Positions 45,815 through 55,460 of a DNA stretch of 64,000 nt are shown here, one piece after another; the stretch's first letter is position 1; each line of letters opens with the position of its first letter. This DNA comes from Candidatus Roseilinea sp. Its GTDB lineage: Bacteria; Chloroflexota; Anaerolineae; J036; Brachytrichaceae. The notes beneath the pieces were generated by a model, which had not been told where the DNA came from, searched no databases, and saw only the letters and a list, made by a program, of their open reading frames with translations. The position numbers and the translations under genes were made by a program. The stretch spans positions 3,224,001 through 3,288,000 of the forward strand of contig AP024676.1 in the NCBI GenBank assembly GCA_025998955.1, in the 5' to 3' direction.

Positions 45815-46666
45815 ATGACGACCTACTACGGCAAAGACCTGATCGCGCAGATGGATGCGCTGCGCGTGCCGCCGGGCGCATTGGCCATTTGGGCGCTGGG
45901 CCAGATGGGCTTTGCGCTCAAGGGCAGCGGCGATGGTTTGATCTACATTGACCCTTACCTCGCCGGCAAGTCGAAAGCGGAGGCGGCGCCTGATGAGATC
46001 TTCTACCGCGAGTTCCCGCCGCCGGTCGCGCCGCACGAGGTGACCAATGCGCGCGCAGTGTTGTGCTCGCACGAGCACCTGGATCACACCGACGCCGACA
46101 CGATCGGCCCAATCGCTCAGGCGTCTCCGCAGGCGACCTTCGTCATCACCGGATGGTCGCGGGCCATCGCCGACGCCGCCGGCATCCCGCCTGATCGTCG
46201 CGTGACACCTGCCGTCGGCCAGCCCTTCTCCATCGGCGATGCGCGCGTGACCGCGCTGCCCTCTGCCCATTACCAGCTCCAGGAAGACCCGCTCCAAGGG
46301 CATCGCTGGCTCGGCTTCCTCATCGAGTGGAACGGCGTGACGCTCTATCACAGCGGCGACACGGTGATCTACCCGGGTTACCTGGAGATGCTCAAGGCGC
46401 AGCCGCGCGCCGACGTCGCCATCGTGCCGGTGAACGGGCGCGACGCCTATCGCGAATCACTGGGCATCATCGGCAACCTGCTGCCGCTGGAGGCGGCCTG
46501 GCTGGCGCGCGAGCTGGGCTGGGATGTGCTCATCCCCGGCCACAACGACTTGTTCATCCGCAATTGCATCAATCCGGGCGAGCTGCCCGACGCCATCCGG
46601 CAGTTCAACCCGCGCCAAAAAATGCACATCCTACAGCCCGGCGAGCTGTATCTGTATGTGAAGTGA
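45815..46666 (+). CDS. Metallo-beta-lactamase-fold hydrolase, UlaG-like
   Basis: 283 residues. LCSHEHLDHTDADT is the HxHxDH zinc motif; YHSGDTVIYPGY and PVNGRD follow. GHNDLFIRNCINPG near the end is typical of the UlaG group, which opens L-ascorbate 6-phosphate lactone. The ATG follows TGAGGACGACA. No ascorbate phosphotransferase genes lie nearby, so an alternative sugar-lactone substrate is likely. The next gene on the other strand is also fuconolactonase-like. Confidence 0.85.
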   Translation: MTTYYGKDLIAQMDALRVPPGALAIWALGQMGFALKGSGDGLIYIDPYLAGKSKAEAAPDEIFYREFPPPVAPHEVTNARAVLCSHEHLDHTDADTIGPIAQASPQATFVITGWSRAIADAAGIPPDRRVTPAVGQPFSIGDARVTALPSAHYQLQEDPLQGHRWLGFLIEWNGVTLYHSGDTVIYPGYLEMLKAQPRADVAIVPVNGRDAYRESLGIIGNLLPLEAAWLARELGWDVLIPGHNDLFIRNCINPGELPDAIRQFNPRQKMHILQPGELYLYVK

Positions 46667-46702
46667 GCGGGTGGACGAAGGCATTGCCTTCATCCACCCG
46701 CT
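46666..46702. terminator. Strong hairpin between convergent genes
   Basis: AGCGGGTGGACGAAGGC (46666-46682) pairs with GCCTTCATCCACCCGCT (46686-46702) with a single G-T-type mismatch over 17 bp and an ATT loop. It starts at the last base of the UlaG-like stop codon. The core GAAGGC-ATT-GCCTTC is identical to the palindrome at 63201-63227. There is no T-tract, so it may be a dispersed repeat used as a bidirectional terminator. Confidence 0.7.
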
Positions 46703-46726
46703 GGCCGGGTCGGGCAATTCAAGGCT

Positions 46727-47581
46727 TCACAGCCGGTAGACGCGCTTGGCATTTTCGGCCCACAGCTTGCGTTTGGCCGCCTCGCTGAGGCCGGATGTCA
46801 GCTCATCCACGGTCTGCACCCACCGCGCGTAGCTCGACGCCAGCAGCACCACCGGCCAATCGCCGCCGAACATCACGCGGTCCTCGCCGAAGGCGTCGAA
46901 GACCGCCTCGAAATACGGCCGCAGGTCATCGGTCGTCCAACGCGCGTGGTCGGCCTCGGTGACCATGCCGCTGACCTTGCAAACCACGTTGGGCAACGCC
47001 GCCAGCGCGCGGATGTGCGCCTGCCAGGGATCGCGCAGGCCGGCTTTGATGTCCGGCTTGGCGACGTGATCGAGGATGAAGCGGACGTTTGGGCAACGTT
47101 GCACCAGCTCAATGACCGATGGCAATTGCCGGTGCACGATGCAGATGTCGAATGAGAAGCCGTAATCGGCCAATGCCTGCACGCCGCGCACGAAATCCGG
47201 GCGCACGGCGAAGGCGTCATCGCGCTCGGCCTGCAACAGCCGGCGCACGCCCTTGACGCGCGGGCCGAGCGCCTTCAGCGCGTCGAGGTAGCTGCGGACG
47301 CAGTCGCCATCTTCCACCGGCGCGCTGGCCACGATCCCGCGCAGCCGCGGCTCGCGTTCGGCCAGCGCGCTTACCCACTGCGCTTCAAGCAGTCTGTAGC
47401 TCGGCGCGACGTCTACTTCGAGGTAGACCATTGCTTCGATCTCAATGCCCCGGGTGTGCTCAGCGTATTCCTCCAGCTCGTAGGTTCGGTCGAGCAGGTC
47501 AATCCCCGCCAGCCAATCCATACGAAAGCGGCGCGGGTTCCACAGATGCACGTGTGTATCAACGACTGGGAAGTTTGGCAT
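46727..47581 (-). CDS. Amidohydrolase_2 family protein, fuconolactonase-like
   Basis: 284 residues from ATG 47581. TIM-barrel metal hydrolase: [15 protein letters not shown] (HxH), [14 protein letters not shown] (His), [20 protein letters not shown] (Asp), the arrangement of COG3618 L-fuconolactonase or related sugar lactonases. [12 protein letters not shown] is also typical. It is convergent with the UlaG-like lactonase and 64 bp from rarA on the other side. Confidence 0.85.
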   Translation of the reverse strand: MPNFPVVDTHVHLWNPRRFRMDWLAGIDLLDRTYELEEYAEHTRGIEIEAMVYLEVDVAPSYRLLEAQWVSALAEREPRLRGIVASAPVEDGDCVRSYLDALKALGPRVKGVRRLLQAERDDAFAVRPDFVRGVQALADYGFSFDICIVHRQLPSVIELVQRCPNVRFILDHVAKPDIKAGLRDPWQAHIRALAALPNVVCKVSGMVTEADHARWTTDDLRPYFEAVFDAFGEDRVMFGGDWPVVLLASSYARWVQTVDELTSGLSEAAKRKLWAENAKRVYRL

Positions 47582-47632
47582 GTGGGGAAGATAGCGCCGA
47601 TTGGCCGACGGCGCAAAATCAACCCAGGCTGT

Positions 47633-47638
47633 TATGAT
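47633..47638 (+). promoter_or_regulatory. -10 box of rarA, possibly leaderless
   Basis: TATGAT lies 7 nt before the rarA ATG at 47646. No Shine-Dalgarno sequence. Confidence 0.45.
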
Positions 47639-47645
47639 GCGCGGC

Positions 47646-49067
47646 ATGCCCGACCTCTTCGACTATGCTCAAGTCGAGTTCGACAAGGTGGAAGCGCCGC
47701 TGGCGGCGCGCATGCGGCCGCGCGCGCTGGATGAGTTCGTCGGTCAGGAGGAGATCGTCGGGCCGGGCAAGCTGCTGCGCCGCGCCATCGAGGCCGACCG
47801 GTTGTTCAGCTCGATCATCTTGTGGGGGCCGCCCGGCACCGGCAAGACCACGCTCGCGCGCATCATTGCCAACCACACGCGCTCGCACTTCGAGACGCTG
47901 AACGCAGTGATGGCCGGCGTGGCCGACATCCGCCGCGTGGTGCAGGACGCTAAGGAGCGTCGCAAGCTCTATCGCCAGCGCACCATCCTGCTGGTGGACG
48001 AGATCCATCGCTTTAACAAGAGCCAGCAGGACGCGCTGCTGCAGCACGTCGAGGACGGCACGATCGTGCTGATCGGCGCGACGACGGAGAACCCCTACTT
48101 CGAGGTGAACAGCGCGCTGATCTCGCGCTCGCGCCTGTTCATGCTGCGCCCGCTGACCGAAGCGCAAATCATCGCTATTCTGCGCACAGCGCTAAGCGAC
48201 CCCGAGCGCGGCTACGGCAATCGCCGCACGCCGGACGGCCGGCCTCAGGTATGCGTGGACGAGGATGCGCTGCGCCATCTCGCTCGTGTGGCCGGCGGCG
48301 ACGCGCGCAATGCGCTGAACGCGCTGGAGCTGGCGGTCGAGTCCACGCCGCCCGACGCCGCAGGCGTGATTCACATTGACCTGGCCGTGGCGCAGGAGAG
48401 CATCCAACGGCGCGCCGTGCTCTACGACAAGGAAGGCGACGCCCACTACGACACCATCAGCGCGTTCATCAAGAGCGTGCGCGGCAGCGACCCCGACGCC
48501 GCGCTGTACTGGCTGGCCAAGATGCTTTACGCCGGCGAAGACCCGCGCTTCATCATGCGCCGGCTGCTGATCCTGGCCAGCGAGGACGTCGGCCTGGCGG
48601 ACCCGATGGGCTTGGTCGTGGCGGCTGCGGCGGCGCAGTCGCTGGACTACGTGGGCATGCCGGAGGGCATGTATCCACTGGTCGAGGCGACGTTGTATCT
48701 GGCCACCGCGCCGAAGAGCAACACCGCCACGCACTACTTCCGCGCCCGCGCGCAGATCGAGGCCGAAGGCGCCGGCGACGTGCCCGACCACCTGAAGGAC
48801 GCCAACCGCGACGCGCGCGGGCTAGGTCATGGTCGGGGATATCTCTACCCGCACGAATTCGAGGGACACTGGACGCCGCAGAATTACCTGCCGCGCGAGA
48901 TCGCCGGACTGACGTTCTACACACCGAGCGATCAGGGCTACGAGCGCATCGTCGCCGAGCGGCTGGCGCGTTGGCGCGAAGCGCAGCGCCGGGCGTTGGG
49001 GGTCGAGGGGCGCGAGGCGCCGGCGCTCAGCCACGACGACATCGAGCGCATGAAGCGCGAGCGATGA
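47646..49067 (+). CDS. rarA: Replication-associated recombination protein RarA/MgsA
   Basis: 473 residues. AAA+ clamp-loader-like ATPase acting at stalled forks. [26 protein letters not shown], Walker [18 protein letters not shown], Walker [21 protein letters not shown], sensor [20 protein letters not shown]. The C-terminal tetramerisation region has [34 protein letters not shown] and QNYLP. The start is set at MPDLFDYAQ (47646) since the longer frame has no support. Confidence 0.94.
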   Translation: MPDLFDYAQVEFDKVEAPLAARMRPRALDEFVGQEEIVGPGKLLRRAIEADRLFSSIILWGPPGTGKTTLARIIANHTRSHFETLNAVMAGVADIRRVVQDAKERRKLYRQRTILLVDEIHRFNKSQQDALLQHVEDGTIVLIGATTENPYFEVNSALISRSRLFMLRPLTEAQIIAILRTALSDPERGYGNRRTPDGRPQVCVDEDALRHLARVAGGDARNALNALELAVESTPPDAAGVIHIDLAVAQESIQRRAVLYDKEGDAHYDTISAFIKSVRGSDPDAALYWLAKMLYAGEDPRFIMRRLLILASEDVGLADPMGLVVAAAAAQSLDYVGMPEGMYPLVEATLYLATAPKSNTATHYFRARAQIEAEGAGDVPDHLKDANRDARGLGHGRGYLYPHEFEGHWTPQNYLPREIAGLTFYTPSDQGYERIVAERLARWREAQRRALGVEGREAPALSHDDIERMKRER

Positions 49068-49150
49068 CTTTCTGAATCCCGGGGCCTCGGCGACGGCACG
49101 CTACGGAGAGCTGCCCTGCCATTACGCTCAACCCGACCGGCAGTGCAGCC

Positions 49151-49326
49151 GGGTGCATTCGCCAACGAGGGCGGACGTAGCAGACCCGCCCCGGCGTAAA
49201 CGCCTGGCTAAAAGGGGCGGGATGCGCACGGCTTGCCCGTATGCCCAGCGCTGGGATTGATCCCAGCGCGGACTGCAGCGAATACCGCTGCGGGCCAGCC
49301 GCGTTGGCCCATTGTGAAATGCACCC
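49151..49326 (+). mobile_element. MITE-like element, copy C
   Basis: 176 bp with the best-preserved ends: GGGTGCATT at the left, AATGCACCC at the right (9-bp perfect inverted repeat). Internal hairpins CGGCGTAAACGCCTG and CGCTGGGAT-TG-ATCCCAGCG are shared with copies A and B. It fills most of the 291-bp rarA to gpx gap. No target-site duplication is obvious. Confidence 0.8.
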
Positions 49327-49344
49327 AGTTCGGCGCGCGTGGGC

Positions 49345-49350
49345 GATAAT
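49345..49350 (+). promoter_or_regulatory. -10 box of gpx, possibly leaderless
   Basis: GATAAT lies 8 nt before the ATG at 49359 and 19 nt past the MITE end. No Shine-Dalgarno sequence. Confidence 0.45.
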
Positions 49351-49358
49351 TGCCCTCC

Positions 49359-49859
49359 ATGAGCATCAACGAACTCAACGTCCTGGACGAAACCGTCGTC
49401 ACTTCGAAGAACGAGATGAAGTCGCTGCGGGATTTCGCCGGCGACGTGTTGCTAATCGTGAACGTGGCCAGCCAGTGCGGTTACACGCCGCAATATGCCG
49501 GTCTCGAGGCGCTCTATGAGAAATACCGCGATCGTGGGTTCACCGTGCTGGCCTTCCCGTGCAACCAGTTCGGCGGGCAAGAGCCGGGGACGATCGAGGA
49601 GATCCTGGACTTCTGCAGCACGCGCTACAACGTGAGCTTCCCCGTTTTCAACAAGATCGAAGTGAATGGACCGAATCGCGCGCCGTTGTATGAGAAGCTC
49701 ACCCGAGCCATCCCGCCGGAGAACATCGCCTGGAACTTCGAGAAGTTCCTAGTGGGGCGGGACGGCCGGGTGATCGCCCGCTTCAAGCCGCGCACCGGCC
49801 CCGACGCCGAGGAGCTGGTGCAGGCCATCGAAGCGGCGTTGGCTGCGCCGGGCGCGTAG
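49359..49859 (+). CDS. Glutathione peroxidase-family thiol peroxidase
   Basis: 166 residues from ATG 49359. VNVASQCGYTPQYAGLEALY contains the peroxidatic Cys (not selenocysteine), FPCNQFGGQEPGT the Gln and the resolving-Cys region, and IAWNFEKFLVGRDGRVI the Trp of the catalytic tetrad. Cys-type Gpx proteins usually use thioredoxin. The start lies in a leaderless configuration. The end is 3 bp from the convergent Ig-repeat gene. Confidence 0.93.
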   Translation: MSINELNVLDETVVTSKNEMKSLRDFAGDVLLIVNVASQCGYTPQYAGLEALYEKYRDRGFTVLAFPCNQFGGQEPGTIEEILDFCSTRYNVSFPVFNKIEVNGPNRAPLYEKLTRAIPPENIAWNFEKFLVGRDGRVIARFKPRTGPDAEELVQAIEAALAAPGA

Positions 49860-49862
49860 GGA

Positions 49863-50354
49863 TTATGGGTGCGGCGTGACGCCGACGCTGACCGTCACCG
49901 CGCGCGTCTCTCGTCTGCCGTCGCGGTGGATCACGTTGAGGTAGTAGCTGGTGGTGTTGGCCGGGCATACCTGCCGCTCGCCCTGGCCGACGACCCCTTC
50001 GTCGCCGTTGCCGACGTTTAGATAGACGGCCTGCACCTCGCGCACGTCCCAGCGCAGCGTGGTGCACTGGCCGGGCGCGAGCACCGGGTGGTCCACCCAG
50101 AAGTTGATGTAAGCCGTCCCCACGCCGACGGTGAGGTCGTAGTACTCCTGCGTGCCGTCACGGTTGACGATGCGCAGCCGGTAGGTCGTCGTCTGCTGCG
50201 GGCACACCTGGCGCGAGTCGTGGCCGCCCACGCCGGTTTCGTTGGCGCCGTCGAAGAAGTAGATGGCCGCGATTTCGTCCACGTCCCAGCGCAGCGTGGT
50301 GCATTGGCCAGGCTGCACGGTCAAGGTGTCGGCACGGAAGTTGGGGTTGGGCAT
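49863..50354 (-). CDS. Protein with two Cys-containing Ig-like repeats
   Basis: 163 residues with an internal duplication: residues ~4-80 and ~85-158 share PGQCTTLRWDV, then a Y-containing strand, G...RQVCP, TTxYxLxVIxRDG and a final VxVGV. Each repeat has one Cys pair (QCTT and QVCP), likely a disulfide. No signal peptide is visible, which is odd for a disulfide protein. Such repeats are frequent in Chloroflexota surface proteins. The function is unknown. Confidence 0.65.
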   Translation of the reverse strand: MPNPNFRADTLTVQPGQCTTLRWDVDEIAAIYFFDGANETGVGGHDSRQVCPQQTTTYRLRIVNRDGTQEYYDLTVGVGTAYINFWVDHPVLAPGQCTTLRWDVREVQAVYLNVGNGDEGVVGQGERQVCPANTTSYYLNVIHRDGRRETRAVTVSVGVTPHP

Positions 50355-50444
50355 AGCGTCTCCTGTTGGTGAATGGCGAATCGCCAGCCCGATCCGCGGC
50401 TGAAAGACGATGGCGCCGGTGGTTGGCCCGGCAGTGGATGAAGT

Positions 50445-51368
50445 TTACTCGCTATCTTTGAAGATGTCGCCCAGCGCGTCCTCCCATACATCGTCCAGCT
50501 TGGTGAAGGGCATCTCGACGAAGTCGGCGTTGAGCTTGGCCAGCCATTCCTTGATCGGCGCATGAGGCAGTTGGCGAGCCAGCTTCTCGATCGCCTCGCG
50601 CATCTGCGCGGCGGTCTCCGCGCTCTTCTCTGCCAGCTCGGTCAGGTCCACGCCCAGCTTGAACATGTGGTTCAGCCGGACCATGGCGTCGTGCCAGGCC
50701 TGGTAGTCGTTCTCGACGGCGATCGGTTGCATCTGTTCGCGATGCGCAAACTGCGAGAAGTCGTAGGCCGGCACGAAAGCATACATGGCGAAGTACTCCT
50801 GGCCCACGTGTTCCGCGCGATCCTCCAGATACGAGCCGATGCTCACGCCGCCTTCGTAGTTCGAGAAGCTAACTGCGTACTCCGCCAGTTCGGCTTTCAT
50901 GTGCGGCATGGCATAGGTGACGGAGAAGGTGCGGTGTTTGTCGAAGGGGACCAGGGCATACACGCCGCCGGTGGCGGCGATGCGCCGGACGTTGAGCGCC
51001 TTGGCCAGGTCGAAGAATGCTTCGGCGTAGCGCTCGACGTTCATGTGCGGCTCGTCGCCCAGGAAGATCACCAGGCCGCGCCGACCGTTCTCCCAGTAGA
51101 ACACCTCGTTGCGATGGACGATCACTTCCTTGCGATAGCCTTCCTCGAACTTGAAGTGAGGCCGGAAGAGGAACTGCGAGACCGGCGTCTGGAAGAGGTA
51201 GAAGCCGTCGGGCTTGATCCGGCCGATCTTTCGAGCGCCGAGCTTTTCGATCAGGTATTGCGGCAGGCCCGACGACACGTTGCCGGCGTCGGCCCACTGT
51301 CGCCAGCCGGCGATCATGTAAACCTCGTCGGCCTCCGGCTTTTCGAACAGTTCCAGTTGGTCCGCCAT
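50445..51368 (-). CDS. PAC2-family protein
   Basis: 307 residues. VYMIAGWRQWADAGNVSSGLPQYLIEKL is the PAC2 start, followed by VIFLGDEPHMNVERYAEAFFDLAKALNVRRIAATGGVYA and the C-terminal region with EYFAMYAFVPAYDF. PAC2 proteins include proteasome assembly chaperones; in bacteria their role is unknown. A TAGAGT box lies 6 nt before the ATG on its strand. The 90-bp gap to the Ig-repeat gene shows nothing. Confidence 0.82.
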   Translation of the reverse strand: MADQLELFEKPEADEVYMIAGWRQWADAGNVSSGLPQYLIEKLGARKIGRIKPDGFYLFQTPVSQFLFRPHFKFEEGYRKEVIVHRNEVFYWENGRRGLVIFLGDEPHMNVERYAEAFFDLAKALNVRRIAATGGVYALVPFDKHRTFSVTYAMPHMKAELAEYAVSFSNYEGGVSIGSYLEDRAEHVGQEYFAMYAFVPAYDFSQFAHREQMQPIAVENDYQAWHDAMVRLNHMFKLGVDLTELAEKSAETAAQMREAIEKLARQLPHAPIKEWLAKLNADFVEMPFTKLDDVWEDALGDIFKDSE

Positions 51369-51467
51369 GGGCTTAACTCTACACCCGAACGTTAAAACAA
51401 GCTTGGCGCGGTGGCTTTCCCCTCCCGCACAGAGCGCATATCATGGCCGCCTAAACGGAGAACGACG

Positions 51468-52478
51468 ATGACTGTCAACCTGCGCAACCGATCATTCCTC
51501 AAAGAGCTGGATTTCACCCCTGAAGAACTGCGCTATTTGCTCGACCTCGCGCGCGAGCTGAAGGCAGCCAAGCGCGCCGGACACGAACAAAAGCGCCTAG
51601 TCGGCAAGAATATCGCCTTGATCTTCGAGAAGGACTCCACGCGCACGCGCTGCGCTTTCGAAGTGGCCGCCTACGACCAGGGCGCGCACACGACCTACCT
51701 GGGGCCCACCGGCTCGCAGATCGGCCACAAGGAATCTATCAAAGACACGGCGCGCGTGCTGGGGCGTATGTACGACGCCATCGAGTATCGCGGCTTCGGC
51801 CAGGAGGTGGTCGAGACGCTGGCGGCCTACGCCGGCGTGCCGGTCTACAACGGCCTGACCAACGAGTTCCACCCCACCCAACTGCTGGCCGACATGCTCA
51901 CGATGATGGAGCACAGCGCTAAGCCGCTCGGCGAGGTGGCGTATTGCTACTTGGGCGATGCGCGTTACAACATGGGCAACTCGCTGATGGCCGGCGGTTG
52001 CCTGATGGGCATGGACGTGCGCATCTGCGCGCCGAAGTCGCTCTGGCCGGACGCGCGGCTGGTCGAGCGCTGCCGCGCCATCGCAGCGCAGACCGGCGCG
52101 CGCCTGGCGCTGACCGAGGACGTGGCCGAAGGGGTGCGCGGTGTTGACTTCGTGCACACCGACGTGTGGGTCTCGATGGGCGAGCCGGACGCCGCCTGGG
52201 CCGAACGCATCGCGCTGCTCAAGCCCTATCAAGTCAACGCCACCGTCATGCGCCTGACCGGCAACCCCGACGCCAAGTTCATGCACTGCCTGCCGGCCTT
52301 CCACAACGCCGAGACGAAGATCGGCCGCCAGGTGGCCGAGAAATTCGGCTTCGGCCACGACGGTATGGAGGTGACCGAGGAAGTGTTCGAATCCGAACGC
52401 TCCATCGTCTTCGACCAGGCCGAGAATCGCATGCACACGATCAAGGCGGTGATGGTCGCGACGCTGGCAGATCGGTGA
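51468..52478 (+). CDS. argF: Ornithine carbamoyltransferase
   Basis: 336 residues. Makes citrulline from ornithine and carbamoyl phosphate. Carbamoyl-phosphate motif [20 protein letters not shown], then [19 protein letters not shown], and ornithine-site MHCLPAFH are all present. ATG 51468 is preceded by CGGAG. The family's other arginine gene in this window, argH, is 27 kb away, so the pathway is scattered. There is no ARG box visible. Confidence 0.96.
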   Translation: MTVNLRNRSFLKELDFTPEELRYLLDLARELKAAKRAGHEQKRLVGKNIALIFEKDSTRTRCAFEVAAYDQGAHTTYLGPTGSQIGHKESIKDTARVLGRMYDAIEYRGFGQEVVETLAAYAGVPVYNGLTNEFHPTQLLADMLTMMEHSAKPLGEVAYCYLGDARYNMGNSLMAGGCLMGMDVRICAPKSLWPDARLVERCRAIAAQTGARLALTEDVAEGVRGVDFVHTDVWVSMGEPDAAWAERIALLKPYQVNATVMRLTGNPDAKFMHCLPAFHNAETKIGRQVAEKFGFGHDGMEVTEEVFESERSIVFDQAENRMHTIKAVMVATLADR

Positions 52479-52481
52479 CGC

Positions 52482-53879
52482 TCACGGCAGGCCGATCTCC
52501 CAGATCGCCCCTTTGCCGCCGTAGTCGAGCACGTAGAGCTTGTTGCTGATCAGCGCGCCGTCTATCGGGTTTTGAAAACCGGTGACGATCTGCGTCGCGC
52601 TCATGCGATAGGCGTCGCCGGTCTTGGTCAGCCGGATCAGGAGCAGGTCCTGGCCACGGTCGGTCTGCGGGCCGCCGGCTGCCCCCCAGCTCAGCAAAAA
52701 GCCGGCGCCTTTGAAATCGCCGCTCAGCCGGTTCTCGACGTCGAACGTCAGCCCCAGCGGCGAGCGGTGCATGGTCAAGCCGGCCAGTGGCTTGCCGAGG
52801 TCGCTCGCGTCGCGCACCTCGCCGTCGGCATCCTGGAACTGGTCGGCGTCCGGCCCGAAGTTGAGGATCGGATCGCTGAACGGCGCCGGCGGCTTGGGGA
52901 AGGTCGGGTCGTTCTGATACAGCTTCGTCTGCACGGCGACGAAGTCCCAGCTCAGCCGCTTGTCTTCGTTTGGGTCGTAGTCGGCGAACTGCTGTGGATT
53001 GTCCTCGGCGCCGAATCGCCAGGGGAAGCCGTAGTGCCGGCCTTGGCGCAGCCAGTTCAGCTCGTCGGGATAGTTCGCGTCCGGCCCGTTGTCCACAGCG
53101 ATTAGGTCGCCGGCCGCGTTGAAGGCTAGGTCGAAGGCGTTGCGCAGGCCGTCGGCGAACAGATATCCGCTCGCTTTCAGCTTGGCTTCGTCGTTCGGCA
53201 GCACCAGGTCTTGTGCGTTCGCCGGCACGCGGAAGACCGTCGCGGTCAGCGGAACCTCGCGCAGGCCGGGAAAGGCGCCCTCGGCCGTCTGCACCTCACC
53301 GTGGTCGGTGCGCGAGCCGCTGTTGAAATACACATATTTGCCGTCCGGGCTGACGACAATGCCGTTGCACAGATGGTCGTACTGGGTGTTGCTCTTCTCG
53401 TACCACTCGGTTCGGACGAGTGTGGACCACTTGCGCCCGCTGCCGCTGATGATGCCTTTGCGGACAATGCACCGGTTGCGTGGGCCTTCGCCTTCGTTGC
53501 CGACCACGTAGAGCGTGCGGTCCGGCCCGAACGCCAGTCCCAATGCGTATGGCGCGCCGCCGATCTCGCTGCGGCTGTAGGCCAGTGCGCCGCGCGTCTC
53601 GCGGTCGGGCTGAGGCGAGAGATAGAACACATCGCCCTGCGGGCTGAGGTAGTACAGGTCGTTCGAGCCGGGATCTTTGACCAGCCGGATCATGCTTGGG
53701 CCGACTTCGGCGACTTTGCGGATGCGGATGTCGTCGCGCAGCGGCTTGGGGTAATCGGCCGGCAGCGGCGTCGGCCGAACCGTGGGGGTGGGCACACGGG
53801 ATTGCGACTGCGCCTGCGTGCAGGCCACCAACATCGCTGCTGCGCTCAACGCGGCGATGAGATGAATCGAGGATGCCAT
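52482..53879 (-). CDS. PQQ-type soluble aldose/sorbosone dehydrogenase lipoprotein
   Basis: 465 residues. Signal peptide with lipobox: LIAALSAAAMLVACTQAQ. The propeller (GSDH family) has GLAFGPDRTLYVVGNEG, NGIVVSPDGKYVYFNSGSRTDHG, GYLFADGLRNAFDLAFNAAGDLIAVDNGPDANYPDELNWLRQGRHYGFPW and a final LYVLDYGGKGAIWEIGLP. The ASGLRN-like stretch is typical of family members; PQQ binding is not proven. Convergent with argF, 3 bp apart. A TAAGAT box lies 6 nt before the ATG. Confidence 0.8.
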   Translation of the reverse strand: MASSIHLIAALSAAAMLVACTQAQSQSRVPTPTVRPTPLPADYPKPLRDDIRIRKVAEVGPSMIRLVKDPGSNDLYYLSPQGDVFYLSPQPDRETRGALAYSRSEIGGAPYALGLAFGPDRTLYVVGNEGEGPRNRCIVRKGIISGSGRKWSTLVRTEWYEKSNTQYDHLCNGIVVSPDGKYVYFNSGSRTDHGEVQTAEGAFPGLREVPLTATVFRVPANAQDLVLPNDEAKLKASGYLFADGLRNAFDLAFNAAGDLIAVDNGPDANYPDELNWLRQGRHYGFPWRFGAEDNPQQFADYDPNEDKRLSWDFVAVQTKLYQNDPTFPKPPAPFSDPILNFGPDADQFQDADGEVRDASDLGKPLAGLTMHRSPLGLTFDVENRLSGDFKGAGFLLSWGAAGGPQTDRGQDLLLIRLTKTGDAYRMSATQIVTGFQNPIDGALISNKLYVLDYGGKGAIWEIGLP

Positions 53880-54032
53880 ATATCTATCTTACGACGGCAG
53901 TCAGCATGGCACATGCCGCATTTGCCAAGTGGGGCGGACGTATGAGTTAGGCGCTCCGCCACATGCGGGGCGCAGAATGTAGGACGCCATGCGCAACGTG
54001 ACATCCATGGGCGCGAGATGTGGAGCGCGCGC

Positions 54033-54223
54033 TGCCCATTCGGAGCACAAGCAAACCCGCCCCGGCGTAAACGCCGGGGCTGAAAGGGTGGGCAGGGCGC
54101 GCGGCTTGCCTGTTCGCTCGGCGCCGGGATTTATCCCGGCGCGACCGAGGCGAATATCGCTGCCGGTCAGTCCGTGTTCACCCGTGCGGCGCAAACCGCG
54201 ACACCCCCTAAAAATGCGTCCCC
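54033..54223 (+). mobile_element. Diverged MITE-like element, copy D
   Basis: About 190 bp resembling copies A-C: CGGCGTAAACGCCGG and GGCGCCGGGAT-TT-ATCCCGGCGCG hairpins, then GCGAATATCGCTGC and, at the right end, AAATGCGTCCCC. The ends are decayed. The second hairpin has C-G in place of T-A on both arms relative to the others, a compensatory change. The rest of the 396-bp gap (53880-54032) holds GC-rich sequence with a GGCGCTCCGC-type palindrome and no gene. Confidence 0.65.
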
Positions 54224-54261
54224 TAGCACGTGCCGCCGGCTCTTCGCGCAGTGATCGCGGG

Positions 54262-54267
54262 TATAGT
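54262..54267 (+). promoter_or_regulatory. -10 box of the GT4 gene, possibly leaderless
   Basis: TATAGT lies 8 nt before the ATG at 54276. No Shine-Dalgarno sequence. Confidence 0.45.
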
Positions 54268-54275
54268 CCGCGCAC

Positions 54276-55460
54276 ATGATCGTCATAGACGCATCGCCTG
54301 CCGTGCATCACAAAGCCGGGTTGGGGCGCTACGCCGAGGAGTTGATCGCGGCGCTGGCGCTGCCGCCGGGCGCCAAGCGGCCGAGCGACGAATACGTCGC
54401 CTTCTATCACGACGCGCGCCACGCCGCGCCGGGCAAGCTGATCCAGTCCCTCACCTGCATCGCCACGGCGCAGGGGCCATACGCGTGGCGGCTGCGCGCA
54501 TTGCTCGCCCAGTTGTTCAACCTCTCGCAGGACAACTTGTTCGCACAGGCGGCGACCAACACGCGCGAGCGATTGCCTGCGCCAACGCTCTTCCATGCCA
54601 CCGAACACCTACTGCCGCGCTTCAAGCGCATCAAGACCGTCTTCACGCTGCACGACCTGATCTTCAAGTTCTTCCCTCATTACCACCTGCCGCGAAACCG
54701 GATCTTCCTCAATTTGGCCATGCCGCTGTTCCTCAGGCGGGCCGACGCGATCATCTGCGTGAGCGAGCACACCAAGCGCGACGCGATGAAGGTCTACGGC
54801 GCGCCGGAGGAGAAGATGCGCGTGATTCACGAGGGCGTGCATCCGCGCTTCCGGCGGGTGACGGATGCGAGGGCGCTGCAAGCGGTCAAGGATCGGTATC
54901 GCCTGGCAGATAAGTTCATCCTAACCGTCGGCACGGTCGAGCCACGCAAGAACCTGATCACGCTGTTCGAGGCGTTCAAGGCGCTGCGCGAGCAGGATGA
55001 CGGCCTGGCCCAGGAGGTGATCGTGGTCGGCAAGCAGGGCTGGCTGCACGAGTCCACTTATCGCGCGGTGCACGCGCTTGGGCTAACCGGCCGGGTGCGC
55101 TTCCTCACGACTGTCGAAGATGAAGACCTGGTCGCGATCTACTCGCTGGCGCAGGTGATGACCTTCCCGTCGGTTTACGAAGGCTTTGGCTTCCCGCCGC
55201 TGGAGGCGATGGCCTGTGGCGCGCCGGTCGTCTCGTCCAATGCGGCGTCGCTGCCCGAAGTTTGCGGCGACGCTGCAGTGCTCATCCCACCGCTGGATGT
55301 CGCCGAGTGGGCGCGGGCGCTGCAGCGCGTCTTGACCGACGAAGCGTTGCGCCGCGATTTGCAAGCGCGCGGGCCGAAGCAAGCCGCGAAGTTCACCTGG
55401 GCCGCCACGGCGCAAGCCACGCAGGCCGTGTATCGGTCGCTATTGAGGCCAACGGTATGA
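54276..55460 (+). CDS. Family 4 glycosyltransferase
   Basis: 394 residues, GT-B fold. N-terminal HHKAGLGRYAEELI is the acceptor-side glycine loop; TLHDLIFKFFPHYH follows. C-terminal: ILTVGTVEPRKNLITLFEAF and PSVYEGFGFPPLEAMACGAPVVSSNAASLPEV, with the conserved EGFGxPxxE donor-binding motif. This is a typical retaining sugar transferase for surface glycans. The stop overlaps the next gene's start by 4 nt (ATGA), so the two are coupled. Confidence 0.92.
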   Translation: MIVIDASPAVHHKAGLGRYAEELIAALALPPGAKRPSDEYVAFYHDARHAAPGKLIQSLTCIATAQGPYAWRLRALLAQLFNLSQDNLFAQAATNTRERLPAPTLFHATEHLLPRFKRIKTVFTLHDLIFKFFPHYHLPRNRIFLNLAMPLFLRRADAIICVSEHTKRDAMKVYGAPEEKMRVIHEGVHPRFRRVTDARALQAVKDRYRLADKFILTVGTVEPRKNLITLFEAFKALREQDDGLAQEVIVVGKQGWLHESTYRAVHALGLTGRVRFLTTVEDEDLVAIYSLAQVMTFPSVYEGFGFPPLEAMACGAPVVSSNAASLPEVCGDAAVLIPPLDVAEWARALQRVLTDEALRRDLQARGPKQAAKFTWAATAQATQAVYRSLLRPTV

